Shown piece after piece: positions 1-9,756 of a stretch of DNA of 40,373 bases. Origin of the DNA: an uncultured Acetatifactor sp. (lineage in GTDB: Bacteria; Bacillota; Clostridia; Lachnospirales; Lachnospiraceae); the NCBI GenBank assembly GCA_947586055.1, contig CANPXL010000027.1:1-40373 (forward strand), written 5' to 3'. The number at the start of each line of letters is the position of its first letter. Position 1 is the first letter of the stretch. Under the pieces are notes generated by a model that ran no database searches, was not told the DNA's origin, and saw nothing but the letters and a program-made list of their open reading frames with translations. The position numbers and the translations under genes were made by a program.

Positions 1-23
1 CGGGAAATCCGCATACATACAAG

Positions 24-52
24 GAAATGGAGCCAAAAGAAGGCTCCATTTC
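24..52. terminator. Hairpin downstream of the C39-like peptidase gene
   Basis: An 11-bp perfect inverted repeat (24-34 with 42-52) encloses a 7-nt loop. It lies about 80 bp past the stop codon of the peptidase gene. There is no long T-run on either side, so terminator function is only plausible. The rest of 1-130 shows no gene. Confidence 0.5.
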
Positions 53-130
53 GCATTTACAAGTGGCAAACTCGGGTAATATCATACATTCTCATTTTTT
101 AAGCCCTCTTCCGGATCCCGCCATGCAGCG

Positions 131-1168
131 TCAACCGCTCAAAACCCAGATATGCTTGATCTGGTCCTTCAGTTCCTCCCAGGTCCACGCGCGCCTGCTC
201 CGCGCGACACAGTTGGGATCGTTCAGCAGATATCCGTCCTCCGACCGGCCGTAGAGAACGATAAAATGACCGCCCACGGTAAAATCGCCCGGCCCCATGG
301 AACAGATCACGATGCTTCCGCCGGCAAGCGCTGCATCCAGAGCCCATTCCGACGTCTCCGGCTGTTCCACGCCGATTCCGTAATACAGCGGGACATTTTC
401 CATCAGCAGCCAGGCAGTTCCGGTCCCTGAGATGTAATAGCCGTGTTTCATGCTGTATTCGGCCAGTTTATCCGGGGTCAGTTCCTCGTTCCCCGTCAGA
501 TACCAAAGCGCCATGGAAAGGGCCGTAGGGCCGCATCCCGACAGCCCGACCACGCTGTCGTCCCCGTAGGGGGCATAGCCCCATCTGGGATCCCACTGGA
601 GGAACAGCGGAAATTTCTCCGCCTTTTCCTCTTCCGTCAGTCCCTCGCCGGTGACGGTCCCCTTTTTTTCCGGAAAATCCACCGCGAACCCGGCCATCTC
701 CGGATTGTTGGCGAGCGCCTCCAGCAGCTTTTCCGGGTAAGCTTGGGCGTTTTCCGCCATTGCTTTGATCGAATCGTTTTCTTTTCCCAGCGTTTCCAGA
801 CGGCTTATGATTTCGCTGTAGGTGCGCTCTCTGGGCCTGTCCACGCTGTCAAGGCCGACTCTGTCCGGATATCCCGCGGTAGTTCCGGCGGCGGAAGCTT
901 CCGTCCCGTCCGCCTGATCCGATACCGGCGCCGAAGTCAGGACGCCCGTTTCGCTCTCCAGCAGGGAAAGCCTGGCCGTCACACGATTCAGATTCTCGCT
1001 GACCGCGCGCATCCTGCCGCGAATCCTCATGAGAAGAAGGACGTTGACGGCCAGAATCGCAAGCAGGATCCAGAGCAGGAGCCGTTTCCCTCCGGTCCGT
1101 TCCCCGGAACCGTTCCTTCTTCGTATGCCCCCCCGTATTTCTCTCCCGTTTCTTCCGACATTCGCCAT
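131..1168 (-). CDS. Membrane-anchored C39-like (papain-fold) peptidase
   Basis: The product is about 345 aa, with a basic N-terminus, one hydrophobic segment near residues 30-50 (rich in L, A and V) and a linker of about 130 residues. A C-terminal peptidase_C39_2 domain follows. The catalytic cysteine sits in the motif LSGCGPTALSMALWYL. The histidine is in GGHFIVLYG and the Asn/Asp in LLNDPN. This suggests a cell-surface cysteine peptidase of the C39-like family; the substrate cannot be read from sequence. I chose the start at 1168 because AGGAGG lies about 9 nt upstream; an in-frame ATG at 1222 has no such site. A good promoter lies at 1265-1293. No bacteriocin or ABC exporter gene is adjacent, so a leader-peptide-processing role is unlikely. 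Confidence 0.8.
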   Translation of the reverse strand: MANVGRNGREIRGGIRRRNGSGERTGGKRLLLWILLAILAVNVLLLMRIRGRMRAVSENLNRVTARLSLLESETGVLTSAPVSDQADGTEASAAGTTAGYPDRVGLDSVDRPRERTYSEIISRLETLGKENDSIKAMAENAQAYPEKLLEALANNPEMAGFAVDFPEKKGTVTGEGLTEEEKAEKFPLFLQWDPRWGYAPYGDDSVVGLSGCGPTALSMALWYLTGNEELTPDKLAEYSMKHGYYISGTGTAWLLMENVPLYYGIGVEQPETSEWALDAALAGGSIVICSMGPGDFTVGGHFIVLYGRSEDGYLLNDPNCVARSRRAWTWEELKDQIKHIWVLSG

Positions 1169-1264
1169 ACCGCCTTCCTCCTGTATCCTTTTCCCGCCCC
1201 CCGTCGTCCGGGCAGCCTTCATCCGTCAGTTTTGCCCTCCGGACAGGATACAGTTTCTCACGGG

Positions 1265-1293
1265 ATTGTATCAGAATTGTCACTGTTTTGTAA
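1265..1293 (-). promoter_or_regulatory. Promoter of the C39-like peptidase gene
   Basis: On the minus strand: -35 TTACAA (1288-1293), 17-nt spacer, -10 TACAAT (1265-1270) preceded by TGA (extended -10). It predicts a leader of about 90 nt before the start at 1168. Confidence 0.75.
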
Positions 1294-1329
1294 TTTTTTT
1301 CAAAATCTCCGCGCCGCTTCCTCTTTCGG

Positions 1330-2529
1330 TCACTTTCCCAGCAGCCGCACCGTTTCCCGGGCTATGGCAAGTTCCTCGTTGGTGGGGATCACCATAACCG
1401 TCGTCGCGCTGTCGGGAGTGGAGATCACGATATCTTCTCCCCTCTTATTGTTCGCCTCCGGGTCCAGCGCCACGCCGAGATAACCCAGATATTCACAGAC
1501 AAAGCTGCGAACCAGAGGCGCGTTCTCCCCGACCCCAGCGGTAAAACAGATCACATCCACGCCGTTCATGGCCGCCGTGTAAGCGCCGATGTATTTTGCG
1601 ACCCTGTAGCTGAAGGTCTTCATGGCTCTCACCGCGCCTTTGTTCCCGCTGTGGTATCCGGCCTCCAGATCGCGGAAATCGGAGGAAAGATTTTCGGAAA
1701 GCCCCAGCACGCCGGACTGCCTGTTCAACACGGTCATGATCTCTTCGAGGCTCTTGTGCTCTTTCTTTGCGAGAAACTCCACAATGGCAGGGTCGATATC
1801 GCCGGACCGCGTCCCCATGATCAGGCCCTCCAGCGGCGTCAGCCCCATGGACGTGTCAACACATCTGCCGTTCTTTACGGCGGATACGCTCGCGCCGTTT
1901 CCCAGATGACACACGATGATTTTCAGATCCTCATACTTCTTCCCCAGCGTTTCGGCCGCCTTCTTCGACACATAAGAATGGCTGGTGCCGTGGAAGCCGT
2001 AACGTCTGATCTTATAGTTCCGGTAATAGTCGTAGGGCAGTCCGTACAGGTAAGCCTCCTCCGGCATGGTCTGGTGAAAGGCGGTGTCGAATACCGCCAC
2101 CATGGGCGTTTTCGGCATCAGCTTCCTGCAGGCGTCTATCCCGATCAGGTTGGCGGGATTATGCAGCGGCGCAAGGTCGTTGCATTCTTCCACCGCCTTC
2201 AGCACCTCGTCGTCGATCACCACCGACTCCGCGAACTTCTCTCCGCCGTGTACCACCCGGTGTCCCACCGCCTGAATTTCCTCCAGCGAACCCACCACGC
2301 CGGTCTTTGGATTCGTCAAAGCTTCCAGCACAAGGCGGATGGCTTCGGTATGGTCCGGCATGGGCGTCTGTTTCTCTTCTTTTTCTCCGCCATCCGGAGT
2401 GTAGGCGATCCTGCTTCCCTCGATGCCGATTCTCTCACAGAGACCTTTGGCAAGACATTTTCCGGCGTCGGAATCGATCAGCTGAAATTTCAGGGAAGAA
2501 CTGCCGCAGTTGATAACCAGTATTTTCAT
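1330..2529 (-). CDS. ackA: Acetate kinase
   Basis: This 399-aa protein makes ATP from acetyl phosphate and ADP, the last step of acetate fermentation. The N-terminal phosphate-binding motif NCGSSSLKFQ is present. The middle motif GFHGTSH and the C-terminal FTAGVGENAPLVR are both intact. The length matches the family. The start at 2529 gives the usual MKILVINCGSSS beginning and has an AAGGAA site upstream; an in-frame ATG at 2550 only adds seven residues. It lies 80 bp downstream of pta, the usual partner, and is probably cotranscribed from the promoter at 3703-3731. Confidence 0.98.
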   Translation of the reverse strand: MKILVINCGSSSLKFQLIDSDAGKCLAKGLCERIGIEGSRIAYTPDGGEKEEKQTPMPDHTEAIRLVLEALTNPKTGVVGSLEEIQAVGHRVVHGGEKFAESVVIDDEVLKAVEECNDLAPLHNPANLIGIDACRKLMPKTPMVAVFDTAFHQTMPEEAYLYGLPYDYYRNYKIRRYGFHGTSHSYVSKKAAETLGKKYEDLKIIVCHLGNGASVSAVKNGRCVDTSMGLTPLEGLIMGTRSGDIDPAIVEFLAKKEHKSLEEIMTVLNRQSGVLGLSENLSSDFRDLEAGYHSGNKGAVRAMKTFSYRVAKYIGAYTAAMNGVDVICFTAGVGENAPLVRSFVCEYLGYLGVALDPEANNKRGEDIVISTPDSATTVMVIPTNEELAIARETVRLLGK

Positions 2530-2610
2530 TTGATTCCTTTCCTTTCTCATTTCGGATTTCAGAACAGTTTCAGGTCGTATGCCCGTTTCGGGCCGCGCCG
2601 CGCGCTTCCG

Positions 2611-3612
2611 TTACACAAGCTGCGCCTGAACGGCGGTGAGGGCGACAACGCCGACGATATCCTGCCAGGAACAGCCTCTGGAAAGGTCGTTCACAGGCTT
2701 TGCAATGCCCTGAAGCATGGGCCCGTAAGCTTCCGCGCCGCCCAGCCTCTGTACCAGCTTGTAGCCGATGTTTCCGGCGTCCAGATTCGGGAAAATCAAA
2801 ACATTGGCGCGGCCGCCCAGAACGCTGCCGGGCGCCTTCGTCTTCGCCACGCCGGGAACCAGCGCCGCGTCCGGCTGCAGTTCGCCGTCGATGACAAGAT
2901 GCGGATACTGCTCCTGCGCGATCTTCGTCGCCTCCACAACCTTATCCACCAGCGGATGTTTTGCGCTCCCCTTGGTGGAATGGCTGAGCATGGCGATCAC
3001 GGGCTTGGGGCCCACCAGCGATTTAAAGCTTCTGGCGGAGGATTCCGCGATGGCGGCCAGTTCCTCCGGCGAGGGATCCTGATTCAGTCCGCAGTCCGCA
3101 AACAGAAGCGTGCCGTTTTCCCCCTGATCCTTAAACTGGGTATCCATGATGAAAAAAGCGGAGACAAGCTTTACGCCCGGGGCCGTCTTTAAGATCTGCA
3201 GGGCGGGACGCAGAGTGTCCGCGGTAGAGTGGCATGCCCCCGCCACCATGCCGTCCGCATCATTGGCTTTGACCATGACGATGCCGAAGGTGAGATAATC
3301 CTTCAGGAGGATTTCCCGCGCCTTTTCCTGCGTCATTCCCTTGGCCTTTCTGGTCTCATACAGCAGATCTACATATTCCTCCAGCTTCGGGGTTTTGGTC
3401 GGATCGATGACGGTCACCTGGCTTAAATCCACCTCCAGCCATCCGGCGCCGTCCATGATCTTTTCCTCATCTCCGATCATGATGACGTCGGCAATTTCTT
3501 CCTCCACGATCTTTGCCGCGGCGATCAGCGTTCTCTTGTCCGTGGATTCCGGCAGAACGATGGTTTTTTTATCGATTTTGGCCCTCTCCTTGATCAGATC
3601 TATATAAGACAT
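2611..3612 (-). CDS. pta: Phosphate acetyltransferase
   Basis: This 333-aa protein converts acetyl-CoA and phosphate to acetyl phosphate, which AckA then uses. It is the short form consisting of the catalytic PTA_PTB domain alone, without the N-terminal DRTGG/CobB-like regions of the long enterobacterial form. Typical motifs include [10 protein letters not shown] near the N-terminus, [17 protein letters not shown] in the middle and [18 protein letters not shown] ([15 protein letters not shown]) near the C-terminus. GGAGA lies 7 nt upstream of the ATG. First gene of the pta-ackA pair. Confidence 0.98.
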   Translation of the reverse strand: MSYIDLIKERAKIDKKTIVLPESTDKRTLIAAAKIVEEEIADVIMIGDEEKIMDGAGWLEVDLSQVTVIDPTKTPKLEEYVDLLYETRKAKGMTQEKAREILLKDYLTFGIVMVKANDADGMVAGACHSTADTLRPALQILKTAPGVKLVSAFFIMDTQFKDQGENGTLLFADCGLNQDPSPEELAAIAESSARSFKSLVGPKPVIAMLSHSTKGSAKHPLVDKVVEATKIAQEQYPHLVIDGELQPDAALVPGVAKTKAPGSVLGGRANVLIFPNLDAGNIGYKLVQRLGGAEAYGPMLQGIAKPVNDLSRGCSWQDIVGVVALTAVQAQLV

Positions 3613-3681
3613 GACAAATCTCCTTTCCGGGTTCCCCCGCAGTTTTTTGTAAAAAATATAACAGATTTACCAGATTTTTAC

Positions 3682-3710
3682 TTAACAAAAAACTCAGTTT
3701 ATATTATACT
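3682..3710 (+). promoter_or_regulatory. Promoter of tmcAL
   Basis: Plus strand: -35 TTAACA (3682-3687), 17-nt spacer, -10 TATACT (3705-3710). The -10 shares bases 3705-3708 with the -10 of the pta promoter. The predicted leader before the ATG at 3816 is about 100 nt. Confidence 0.8.
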
Positions 3711-3731
3711 AAATATACGGACAGGGTACAA
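3703..3731 (-). promoter_or_regulatory. Promoter of pta-ackA
   Basis: Minus strand: -35 TTGTAC (3726-3731), 17-nt spacer, -10 TATAAT (3703-3708). The predicted leader before pta is about 80 nt. It overlaps the oppositely directed tmcAL promoter. Confidence 0.85.
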
Positions 3732-3815
3732 GAAAAACTCTTTGTTTCCTTGTACATTTTCAGGTACACGGCCGGCGCTCCCCCTGTCTCGCACGGCCGG
3801 GAAAGTGAGGCGCTC

Positions 3816-5051
3816 ATGAGGATCAACGGCATCATCGCGGAATACAATCCCTTTCACAACGGACACAGATTTCAGCTTGAAGAGTCACTTCGTCTTACCG
3901 GCGCCCGGTACACTGTTGTCGTTATGAGCGGCAATTTTGTCCAGCGCGGCGCCCCCGCACTGGTAAACAAATACAAACGGGCCGAGATGGCCCTTCTTAG
4001 CGGAGCCGACCTTGTGCTGGAGCTCCCCGTGCTCTACGCGTCCTCCAGCGCCGAATATTTTGCGACGGGTGCGGTGACGCTGCTGGACCGGCTGGGCGCG
4101 GTGACGGATCTGTGCTTTGGCAGCGAGTGCGGCGACGCCGGACTGCTGCGCGGGATCGCCGAAATCCTGCTGGAAGAGCCGCCTGCATACAAAAATTCCC
4201 TGAAACAGTATCTGCGGGAGGGAAAATCCTTTCCCGCCGCCCGCGCCGAAGCCCTGATCCAGAATTATCCTTTTTTGAGCGGACAGCAGAACGTGTTCAC
4301 CTCGCCCAACAACATCCTCGGCATCGAATACATAAAGGCTCTGTGCCGCCGCAAAAGCGCCATGAACGCTGTCACCGTCCGGCGCACCGGCTCCGGCTAC
4401 CACAGCCGGTTTCCGGAGGAAGACCAGTGTTCCGCTCTCGCCATCCGCCAGGCTCTCTACGCGGGAGCCGACATGAAGTTTCTGAAAAACAACATGCCGG
4501 CGCAGGCTGCGGAAGTTCTGGCCGGCCAGCTTGAAAAAACGGGCCCCGTCCGCAGCAACGATCTGTCCGAAATGCTGTATTATAAGCTTCTCGAAGAAAA
4601 GGAAACGGGATATGATACCTATCTGGATGTGTCTTCGGATCTGTCCGACAGGATCAGGGGACATCTGAACGGCTTTAAAAATTATGAGGACTTCTGCGAT
4701 CAGTTAAAGACGAAAGAAATGACATACACCCGCATCAGCCGCTGTCTGCTGCATATTCTTCTGGGCCTTAAAAAGTCGGATATGGAACAGGCGCAGGCCC
4801 TCGGGTTCATTCCTTATGCCCGCATTCTGGGCTTTAAAAAGGCTTCCGCCCCGCTGCTCGGCGAGATCAGGGCCCGCGCTTCCGTTCCGCTGATCACAAA
4901 GCTGGCGGACGCCGGAACGCTTCTGGACAGGGCGGCGTATGAAATACTGGATCTCGACATACGCACCAGCCAGCTTTACAACGGGATCGTTTCCCACCGG
5001 ACGTCGGAGACGCCGCAAAACGAGATCTCCACGTCCCCTGTCATTCTCTGA
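3816..5051 (+). CDS. tmcAL: tRNA(Met) cytidine acetate ligase (nucleotidyltransferase family)
   Basis: This 411-aa protein belongs to the TmcAL (formerly YlbM) family. The family activates acetate with ATP and transfers it to C34 of elongator tRNA-Met, forming ac4C. The N-terminal HIGH-like motif GIIAEYNPFHNGH is intact, followed by VVMSGNFVQRG, and the length is normal. I chose the ATG at 3816 because the conserved MRINGIIAEYNPF begins there; an upstream in-frame ATG at 3750 would add a non-conserved 22-residue stretch. Its neighbour across a shared promoter makes acetate, the substrate of this enzyme, which is a suggestive link. It converges on UPF0210 with only 6 bp between the stop codons. 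Confidence 0.93.
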   Translation: MRINGIIAEYNPFHNGHRFQLEESLRLTGARYTVVVMSGNFVQRGAPALVNKYKRAEMALLSGADLVLELPVLYASSSAEYFATGAVTLLDRLGAVTDLCFGSECGDAGLLRGIAEILLEEPPAYKNSLKQYLREGKSFPAARAEALIQNYPFLSGQQNVFTSPNNILGIEYIKALCRRKSAMNAVTVRRTGSGYHSRFPEEDQCSALAIRQALYAGADMKFLKNNMPAQAAEVLAGQLEKTGPVRSNDLSEMLYYKLLEEKETGYDTYLDVSSDLSDRIRGHLNGFKNYEDFCDQLKTKEMTYTRISRCLLHILLGLKKSDMEQAQALGFIPYARILGFKKASAPLLGEIRARASVPLITKLADAGTLLDRAAYEILDLDIRTSQLYNGIVSHRTSETPQNEISTSPVIL

Positions 5052-5057
5052 AAAAAA

Positions 5058-6422
5058 TCAGTTTTTAAAACTGTGGATGGGTGCCGGAATCCTGCCGCCC
5101 CGCTGGATAAAGGCGTCGCAGGAGAAGCGGTTCACGGGCATGATGGGCGCATAGCCCAGAAGCCCTCCGAACTCCACCGTCTCTCCCACGCCCTTTCCCG
5201 CCACCGGGATCAGGCGCACCGCCGTCGTCTTCTGATTCACCATGCCGATCGCCATCTCATCGGCGATGATGCCGGAAAGCGTGGACGCCGTCGTGTCGCC
5301 AGGCACCGCGATCATGTCCAGTCCCACGGAGCACACGCTGGTCATGGCCTCCAGCTTCTCCAGCGTCAGCGCTCCCGCCTTTACCGCGTCGATCATTCCC
5401 TGATCCTCGCTGACGGGAATAAACGCGCCGCTTAAACCGCCCACATAGGAGGATGCCATCACCCCTCCCTTCTTTACCTGATCGTTCAAAAGAGCCAGCG
5501 CCGCCGTTGTGCCGGGCGCGCCCGCCCGCTCAAGACCGATCTCGCAAAGGATATCCGCCACACTGTCGCCGACGGCCGGCGTGGGCGCCAGAGAAAGATC
5601 CACAATGCCGAAAGGCACGCCGAGCAGTCTGGAAGCTTCCTTCGCCACCAGCTGTCCCACTCTCGTCACCTTGAACGCCGTCTTCTTGATCGTCTCGCAG
5701 AGCGCCTCAAAATTTTCTCCCCGGACCTGCTCCAGAGCCGTTTTCACAACGCCGGGGCCGCTGACGCCGACGTTGATTACCCGGTCCGCTTCCGTGACGC
5801 CGTGAAAGGCGCCCGCCATAAAGGGATTGTCGTCCGGCGCGTTGCAGAATACCACCAGCTTTGCGCAGCCCAGCGAGTCCTGTTCCCTCGTGCGCTCCGC
5901 CGTCTCCTTTATGATCGCGCCCATCAGCTTCACCGCGTCCATATTGATTCCTGTCCGCGTGGAGCCCAGATTCACGGAACTGCAGACGCGTTCCGTCTCC
6001 GACAGCGCCAGAGGAATGGAACGGATCAGAAGTTCGTCCGCCGCGGCCATTCCCTTGCTCACCAGCGCGGAATAGCCGCCGATGAAATTTACGCCCACAT
6101 CCTTCGCCACCCTGTCCAGCGTCCCGGCCACGGAGACAAAATCCTCTTCCGTCCTGCAGGCCGCCGCGCCGATCAGCGCCGCCGGCGTCACGGAGATCCT
6201 TTTGTTCACAATGGGAATCCCAAATTCCCTTGCGATCTCATCCCCCGTCTTTACCAGATCCTTTGACGCCTCATAGATCTTCGCATATATCTTTTCGTTC
6301 AGCCGCCTCACATCGTCGCAGATACAGTCCAGAAGGCTGATGCCCAGCGTGATGGTGCGCACGTCCAGGTTTTCCTCCTCGATCATCTTGTTGGTCTCAG
6401 CCACCTCAAACAGGTTTATCAT
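5058..6422 (-). CDS. UPF0210 / PFL-family protein (DUF711)
   Basis: This 454-aa protein belongs to the UPF0210 (DUF711, PFL-like fold) family. Its reaction is not established. The opening with [21 protein letters not shown] and the later [20 protein letters not shown] are family features, and the length is typical. AGAGGAG lies 9 nt upstream of the ATG at 6422. It follows the ACT-domain gene by 45 bp; this pair is conserved in many Firmicutes, which suggests that the ACT protein senses a ligand for it. No terminator is visible before the convergent tmcAL. Confidence 0.9.
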   Translation of the reverse strand: MINLFEVAETNKMIEEENLDVRTITLGISLLDCICDDVRRLNEKIYAKIYEASKDLVKTGDEIAREFGIPIVNKRISVTPAALIGAAACRTEEDFVSVAGTLDRVAKDVGVNFIGGYSALVSKGMAAADELLIRSIPLALSETERVCSSVNLGSTRTGINMDAVKLMGAIIKETAERTREQDSLGCAKLVVFCNAPDDNPFMAGAFHGVTEADRVINVGVSGPGVVKTALEQVRGENFEALCETIKKTAFKVTRVGQLVAKEASRLLGVPFGIVDLSLAPTPAVGDSVADILCEIGLERAGAPGTTAALALLNDQVKKGGVMASSYVGGLSGAFIPVSEDQGMIDAVKAGALTLEKLEAMTSVCSVGLDMIAVPGDTTASTLSGIIADEMAIGMVNQKTTAVRLIPVAGKGVGETVEFGGLLGYAPIMPVNRFSCDAFIQRGGRIPAPIHSFKN

Positions 6423-6467
6423 GTCCGCATTCTCCTCTCAGGTCATTTAAAACGCCCGTTCCGGCCC

Positions 6468-6740
6468 TTATATTCTGTGCATCTTGTCAAAGATCTCTTC
6501 CTTCTGGCATTTTATCACCACTCCGATCTCTTCCCCAAGGGCGGCCAGTTCGTCCGCCATATCGCCGAACTGCTTATTTGTTCCCGAGGTATCCACGATC
6601 ATCATCATGTTGAAATACTCCTGCACAATGGTCTGGGAGATATCCAGAATATTGACGCCGTTCTCCGCGAGGTATGTGCAGACCCTGGCAATGATTCCGA
6701 CGGTATCTTTTCCCACTACTGTAATGATTGTTTTTTTCAC
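6468..6740 (-). CDS. ACT domain-containing protein (UPF0237)
   Basis: This 90-aa protein is a single ACT domain, a small-molecule (often amino acid) binding fold. The opening IITVVGKDTVGIIARVCTYL and NVNILDISQT-like stretch (GVNILDISQTIVQEYF) are diagnostic. The start codon is GTG at 6740 with GGAG 6 nt upstream. It lies directly upstream of UPF0210 and is probably cotranscribed with it. No catalytic domain is attached, so a regulatory or ligand-sensing role for its partner is inferred. Confidence 0.93.
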   Translation of the reverse strand: MKKTIITVVGKDTVGIIARVCTYLAENGVNILDISQTIVQEYFNMMMIVDTSGTNKQFGDMADELAALGEEIGVVIKCQKEEIFDKMHRI

Positions 6741-6806
6741 CTGACACTCCGTTTCCGCGCCCTCGGCGCCTGTATGCTGATTTCCGTATGATCCGTATTC
6801 GTTTTC

Positions 6807-7607
6807 TTATGCGATATGTATTACCGGCGAGATTTCGCTGCGCTTCGCCACCCGAATATCAAAATCCCCCGCCCGGTAGGGCGTATCCCCCATGGTGATC
6901 TCCAGCCGGACGGACTCGTAGGCCAGCTCCGGCAGATTGTTTTCCCGGCTCAGATGGCCCAGGAGCACGGTCTTGAGACCGTCGTGAAGGATTCTGCAAA
7001 GCAGCCTTCCCGAATTTTCGTTGGACAGATGCCCCCTCTCCCCGAGAATGCGCTGCTTCAGATAATAGGGATAAGGTCCCGCCTGCAGCATGTTGACGTC
7101 GTGGTTCGCCTCCAGAAGCAGCGCGTCCATCCCCTTAAGACATTCCACCGTATAGTCGTTGTACACGCCAAGATCCGTGCAGACCGCCACCTTTTTATTT
7201 CCGTAGGAAATCCGGTATCCCACGGGCTGAGCCGCGTCATGGGAGATATGCATGGGGTTGACGGTAAGATCCTTCAGCGTAAGCTTCCTGTCCTCCCACA
7301 CCTCGTGGAACAGGCCCGGATCCAGGTCTCCCAGACCGCCGCAGGAAAGAATCGCCCGGATGGTGCCCGCCGTGGCGTAGACCGGTATCCCGTACTTTCG
7401 CACAAGGACCCCAAGGCCGCTTATGTGATCCGCATGCTCGTGGGTGACCAGTATGCCGTCGATGTCGCGGGCCGTCAGGCCCAGTTCTCTCAGGCCGCTT
7501 TCGGTGCGCTTTCCGCTGATTCCGGCATCCACCAGCAGATGCGTGGTGTCCGAGCCGACATAGATACAGTTTCCGCTGCTTCCGCTCGCTATGCTGCAAA
7601 GTCTCAT
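6807..7607 (-). CDS. walJ: MBL-fold metallo-hydrolase, WalJ (YycJ) family
   Basis: This 266-aa protein has a metallo-beta-lactamase fold. The metal motif THEHADHISGLG (HxHxDH) is near residues 55-65. Further metal ligands are in MHISHDAAQPVGY and the acidic CTDLG. The family opening SIASGSSGNCIYVG is clear. WalJ-like proteins are proposed nucleases or phosphohydrolases tied to cell-wall and DNA maintenance in low-GC Gram-positives; here there is no walRK neighbour, so the name rests on sequence family only. The ATG follows the FtsA-like stop codon by one base, which implies translational coupling. Confidence 0.88.
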   Translation of the reverse strand: MRLCSIASGSSGNCIYVGSDTTHLLVDAGISGKRTESGLRELGLTARDIDGILVTHEHADHISGLGVLVRKYGIPVYATAGTIRAILSCGGLGDLDPGLFHEVWEDRKLTLKDLTVNPMHISHDAAQPVGYRISYGNKKVAVCTDLGVYNDYTVECLKGMDALLLEANHDVNMLQAGPYPYYLKQRILGERGHLSNENSGRLLCRILHDGLKTVLLGHLSRENNLPELAYESVRLEITMGDTPYRAGDFDIRVAKRSEISPVIHIA

Positions 7608-7608
7608 A

Positions 7609-9753
7609 TCAAACGTTTCTCTCTTCCCAGAAAATATCGATCACATCCCCGGCGCTTAACGGCTCCATGTATTCCGCGTTCCGGCCGTTTAAGAGCGTCA
7701 CGATGGAACGCCCCGCCGAAGCGTTCAGGTCAAAGTCGATAAAGGAAAACACATCCACAAAGACATAACTTTCCTTTCCGCTCAGCGTCACAGGCATCTT
7801 ATTCACGATCACGGACAGACCCTCGGCTCCATCTTCCTGCTTTTCATCCGCCTTCTTCGCCCCTTCCGGTCCGCCGCCGGCGTCCTGCGCCTTCTCCTGC
7901 GCCGCGTCCTGTCTTGCGGCTTCCCGCTCCGCTTCCTTCTTTGCCCGCCGGGCCTCCGCTTCCTCTTGCGTCTCTTCCTCCAGATCCGCGTAAGTGACCG
8001 CGGCGTCCGGATCCCAGGCGAGCGTAAAATTCTCGTACACGCTGGTTTCGGGTTTCGCGGGAGTGTCGTTTACAAGGATCCCTCCCCCCAGAGGGACATC
8101 CATAAATTCCGCAATTTCCCGGACGGTGTAGGAATTTCTGACCTGAATCTCATCGTTCTCCCGGATCCGGTAATATTCGTTCTCCAGCTTTCCGTTTACC
8201 GACGCCGTTCTCGGGAGATCGATCTTTGCGCCGTTTACCGCAACATGAAGCCGCTGCGCCAGTTCGGGAAGCCTGCCCAGTTCAAACCCGGCTTCCTCCC
8301 CCGCCGTGGAGGGCGTGACGCTGACGCGGTCTCCGTTATGTACCTGCGCATAGATGCTGGCGCCTTCGCCGTTGATTTTGATGACGGCTGCCTCGCCCTG
8401 TTCTCCCCGGACGATACGGCTCTTGCCGTTTACCGTAAAGGTCAGAGCCCGTCCCCTCTTCGGGAACAGATCCTCGTTGGGGAAATCGGACTGAACCGCC
8501 GCGTCCGCCACCGTCAGCCTGCCGTTGTCGTACAGCTTTACGCGCTTCCCGTTAAAGTCCACAAAGATAAAATTATTGCTCTGGACATAATAGCTCAGGC
8601 AGATGCCGATGGGCGTTACCATCAGCGAATCTCTGCGGGGATTCTCGATCTCAAAATCAATGGACTGCATGACCTCCGGCCCTCTTATGGCCACGCGCTC
8701 GCTGACAATGCCAAGCTCCTGAGCCAGCTGCTGGGTGTAGCCCGGGATCATGCCGCCGCCACCCACCACAAACACGGCGCTGACAGCCTTGTCACCGTTT
8801 AACTCCCTGATACAGTCCGCCACCTGCTTTGCCATTTCATGAACCTTGTCCGACAGGATCTCCTGCACCTTTTCGGCCGTAATGGTCTGGGGCAGTCCCA
8901 TAATGTCCTGATACTCCACGCTTTCCTTTTCCCCGGCCTGACGTTTGATCCGCTCCGCCGTCTCAAAATCCACAAGACAGTGCTGCACCAGAAGATCCGT
9001 CAGGCTGTCCCCCGCCACGGGGATCATGCCGTAAGCGGTGATCGTTCCGTCCCGGGTGATGGAAATATCGCTTGTCCCCGCGCCCACATCCACCAGAGCC
9101 ATATTCAGCATGCGGAACTTTTCCGGAATGGCAACCTGAATGGCTGCGATCGGCTCCAGCGTCAGGTTCGCCACATGAAGCCCCGCGATCTCAACGGCCT
9201 TGTAAAGTCCGTCCACAACGTCGTCCGGCAGAAAGGTGGCGATCAGATCCGCCGCCATGTTCCGCACCTTGTGTCCCTCCAGATTCCCGATCTGGTAGCC
9301 GTTCATATAGTAACGCATCGGCGTATAGCCCACGCAGTAAAACCGGATATCCGTGTCGTTATCTTTCTGAAATTCCTCGTAAGCCTGCTCCACTCCCATG
9401 GTGGCCAGCGCGTACACGTCCTCTTCCGTGACCTCGTGTTCCTCTTCATACTCCTGTTCCACATGAGTCGTCACGGTGCGCAGCACACGGCCAGCGGCCG
9501 CGATGCAGACCTCCGTCAGCTTCCTGTTCAGATCCTCTTCCAGCATCTCCTTCACATATCGGACCGTCTCTCCCACCCTGCCGATATCGTGAATCTGTCC
9601 GTCCAGCATGGCTCTCGTCTCATGCTCCCGGACGCGCTGGGCCGCCACGTGAAACCGGCCGCCGTTGAGATATCCCACCGTTCCCACAATGCTTCTCGTT
9701 CCGATGTCAAGGCCGAACACCATCTGTCCCTGTTCTTCTCTCACTCCCGCCAT
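7609..9753 (-). CDS. Large FtsA-like actin-family ATPase with C-terminal extension
   Basis: This 714-aa protein is much longer than classic FtsA (about 420 aa). Residues ~12-400 form an actin/Hsp70-type ATPase: phosphate-1 loop VFGLDIGTRSIVG, phosphate-2 ALVDVGAGTSDISI and the adenosine motif VFVVGGGGMIPG. An SHS2-like insertion is expected between these. The C-terminal third adds small beta-rich segments. An E/A/K-rich, probably coiled-coil stretch lies near 605-650, and a final module of about 60 residues ends in DVIDIFWEERNV. No FtsA-type amphipathic membrane helix is evident at the very end. GGAGG precedes the ATG. It sits between coaE and walJ in the polA run. A cell-division or envelope-scaffold role is inferred; PilM is an alternative relative. 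Confidence 0.82.
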   Translation of the reverse strand: MAGVREEQGQMVFGLDIGTRSIVGTVGYLNGGRFHVAAQRVREHETRAMLDGQIHDIGRVGETVRYVKEMLEEDLNRKLTEVCIAAAGRVLRTVTTHVEQEYEEEHEVTEEDVYALATMGVEQAYEEFQKDNDTDIRFYCVGYTPMRYYMNGYQIGNLEGHKVRNMAADLIATFLPDDVVDGLYKAVEIAGLHVANLTLEPIAAIQVAIPEKFRMLNMALVDVGAGTSDISITRDGTITAYGMIPVAGDSLTDLLVQHCLVDFETAERIKRQAGEKESVEYQDIMGLPQTITAEKVQEILSDKVHEMAKQVADCIRELNGDKAVSAVFVVGGGGMIPGYTQQLAQELGIVSERVAIRGPEVMQSIDFEIENPRRDSLMVTPIGICLSYYVQSNNFIFVDFNGKRVKLYDNGRLTVADAAVQSDFPNEDLFPKRGRALTFTVNGKSRIVRGEQGEAAVIKINGEGASIYAQVHNGDRVSVTPSTAGEEAGFELGRLPELAQRLHVAVNGAKIDLPRTASVNGKLENEYYRIRENDEIQVRNSYTVREIAEFMDVPLGGGILVNDTPAKPETSVYENFTLAWDPDAAVTYADLEEETQEEAEARRAKKEAEREAARQDAAQEKAQDAGGGPEGAKKADEKQEDGAEGLSVIVNKMPVTLSGKESYVFVDVFSFIDFDLNASAGRSIVTLLNGRNAEYMEPLSAGDVIDIFWEERNV

Positions 9754-9756
9754 GAA

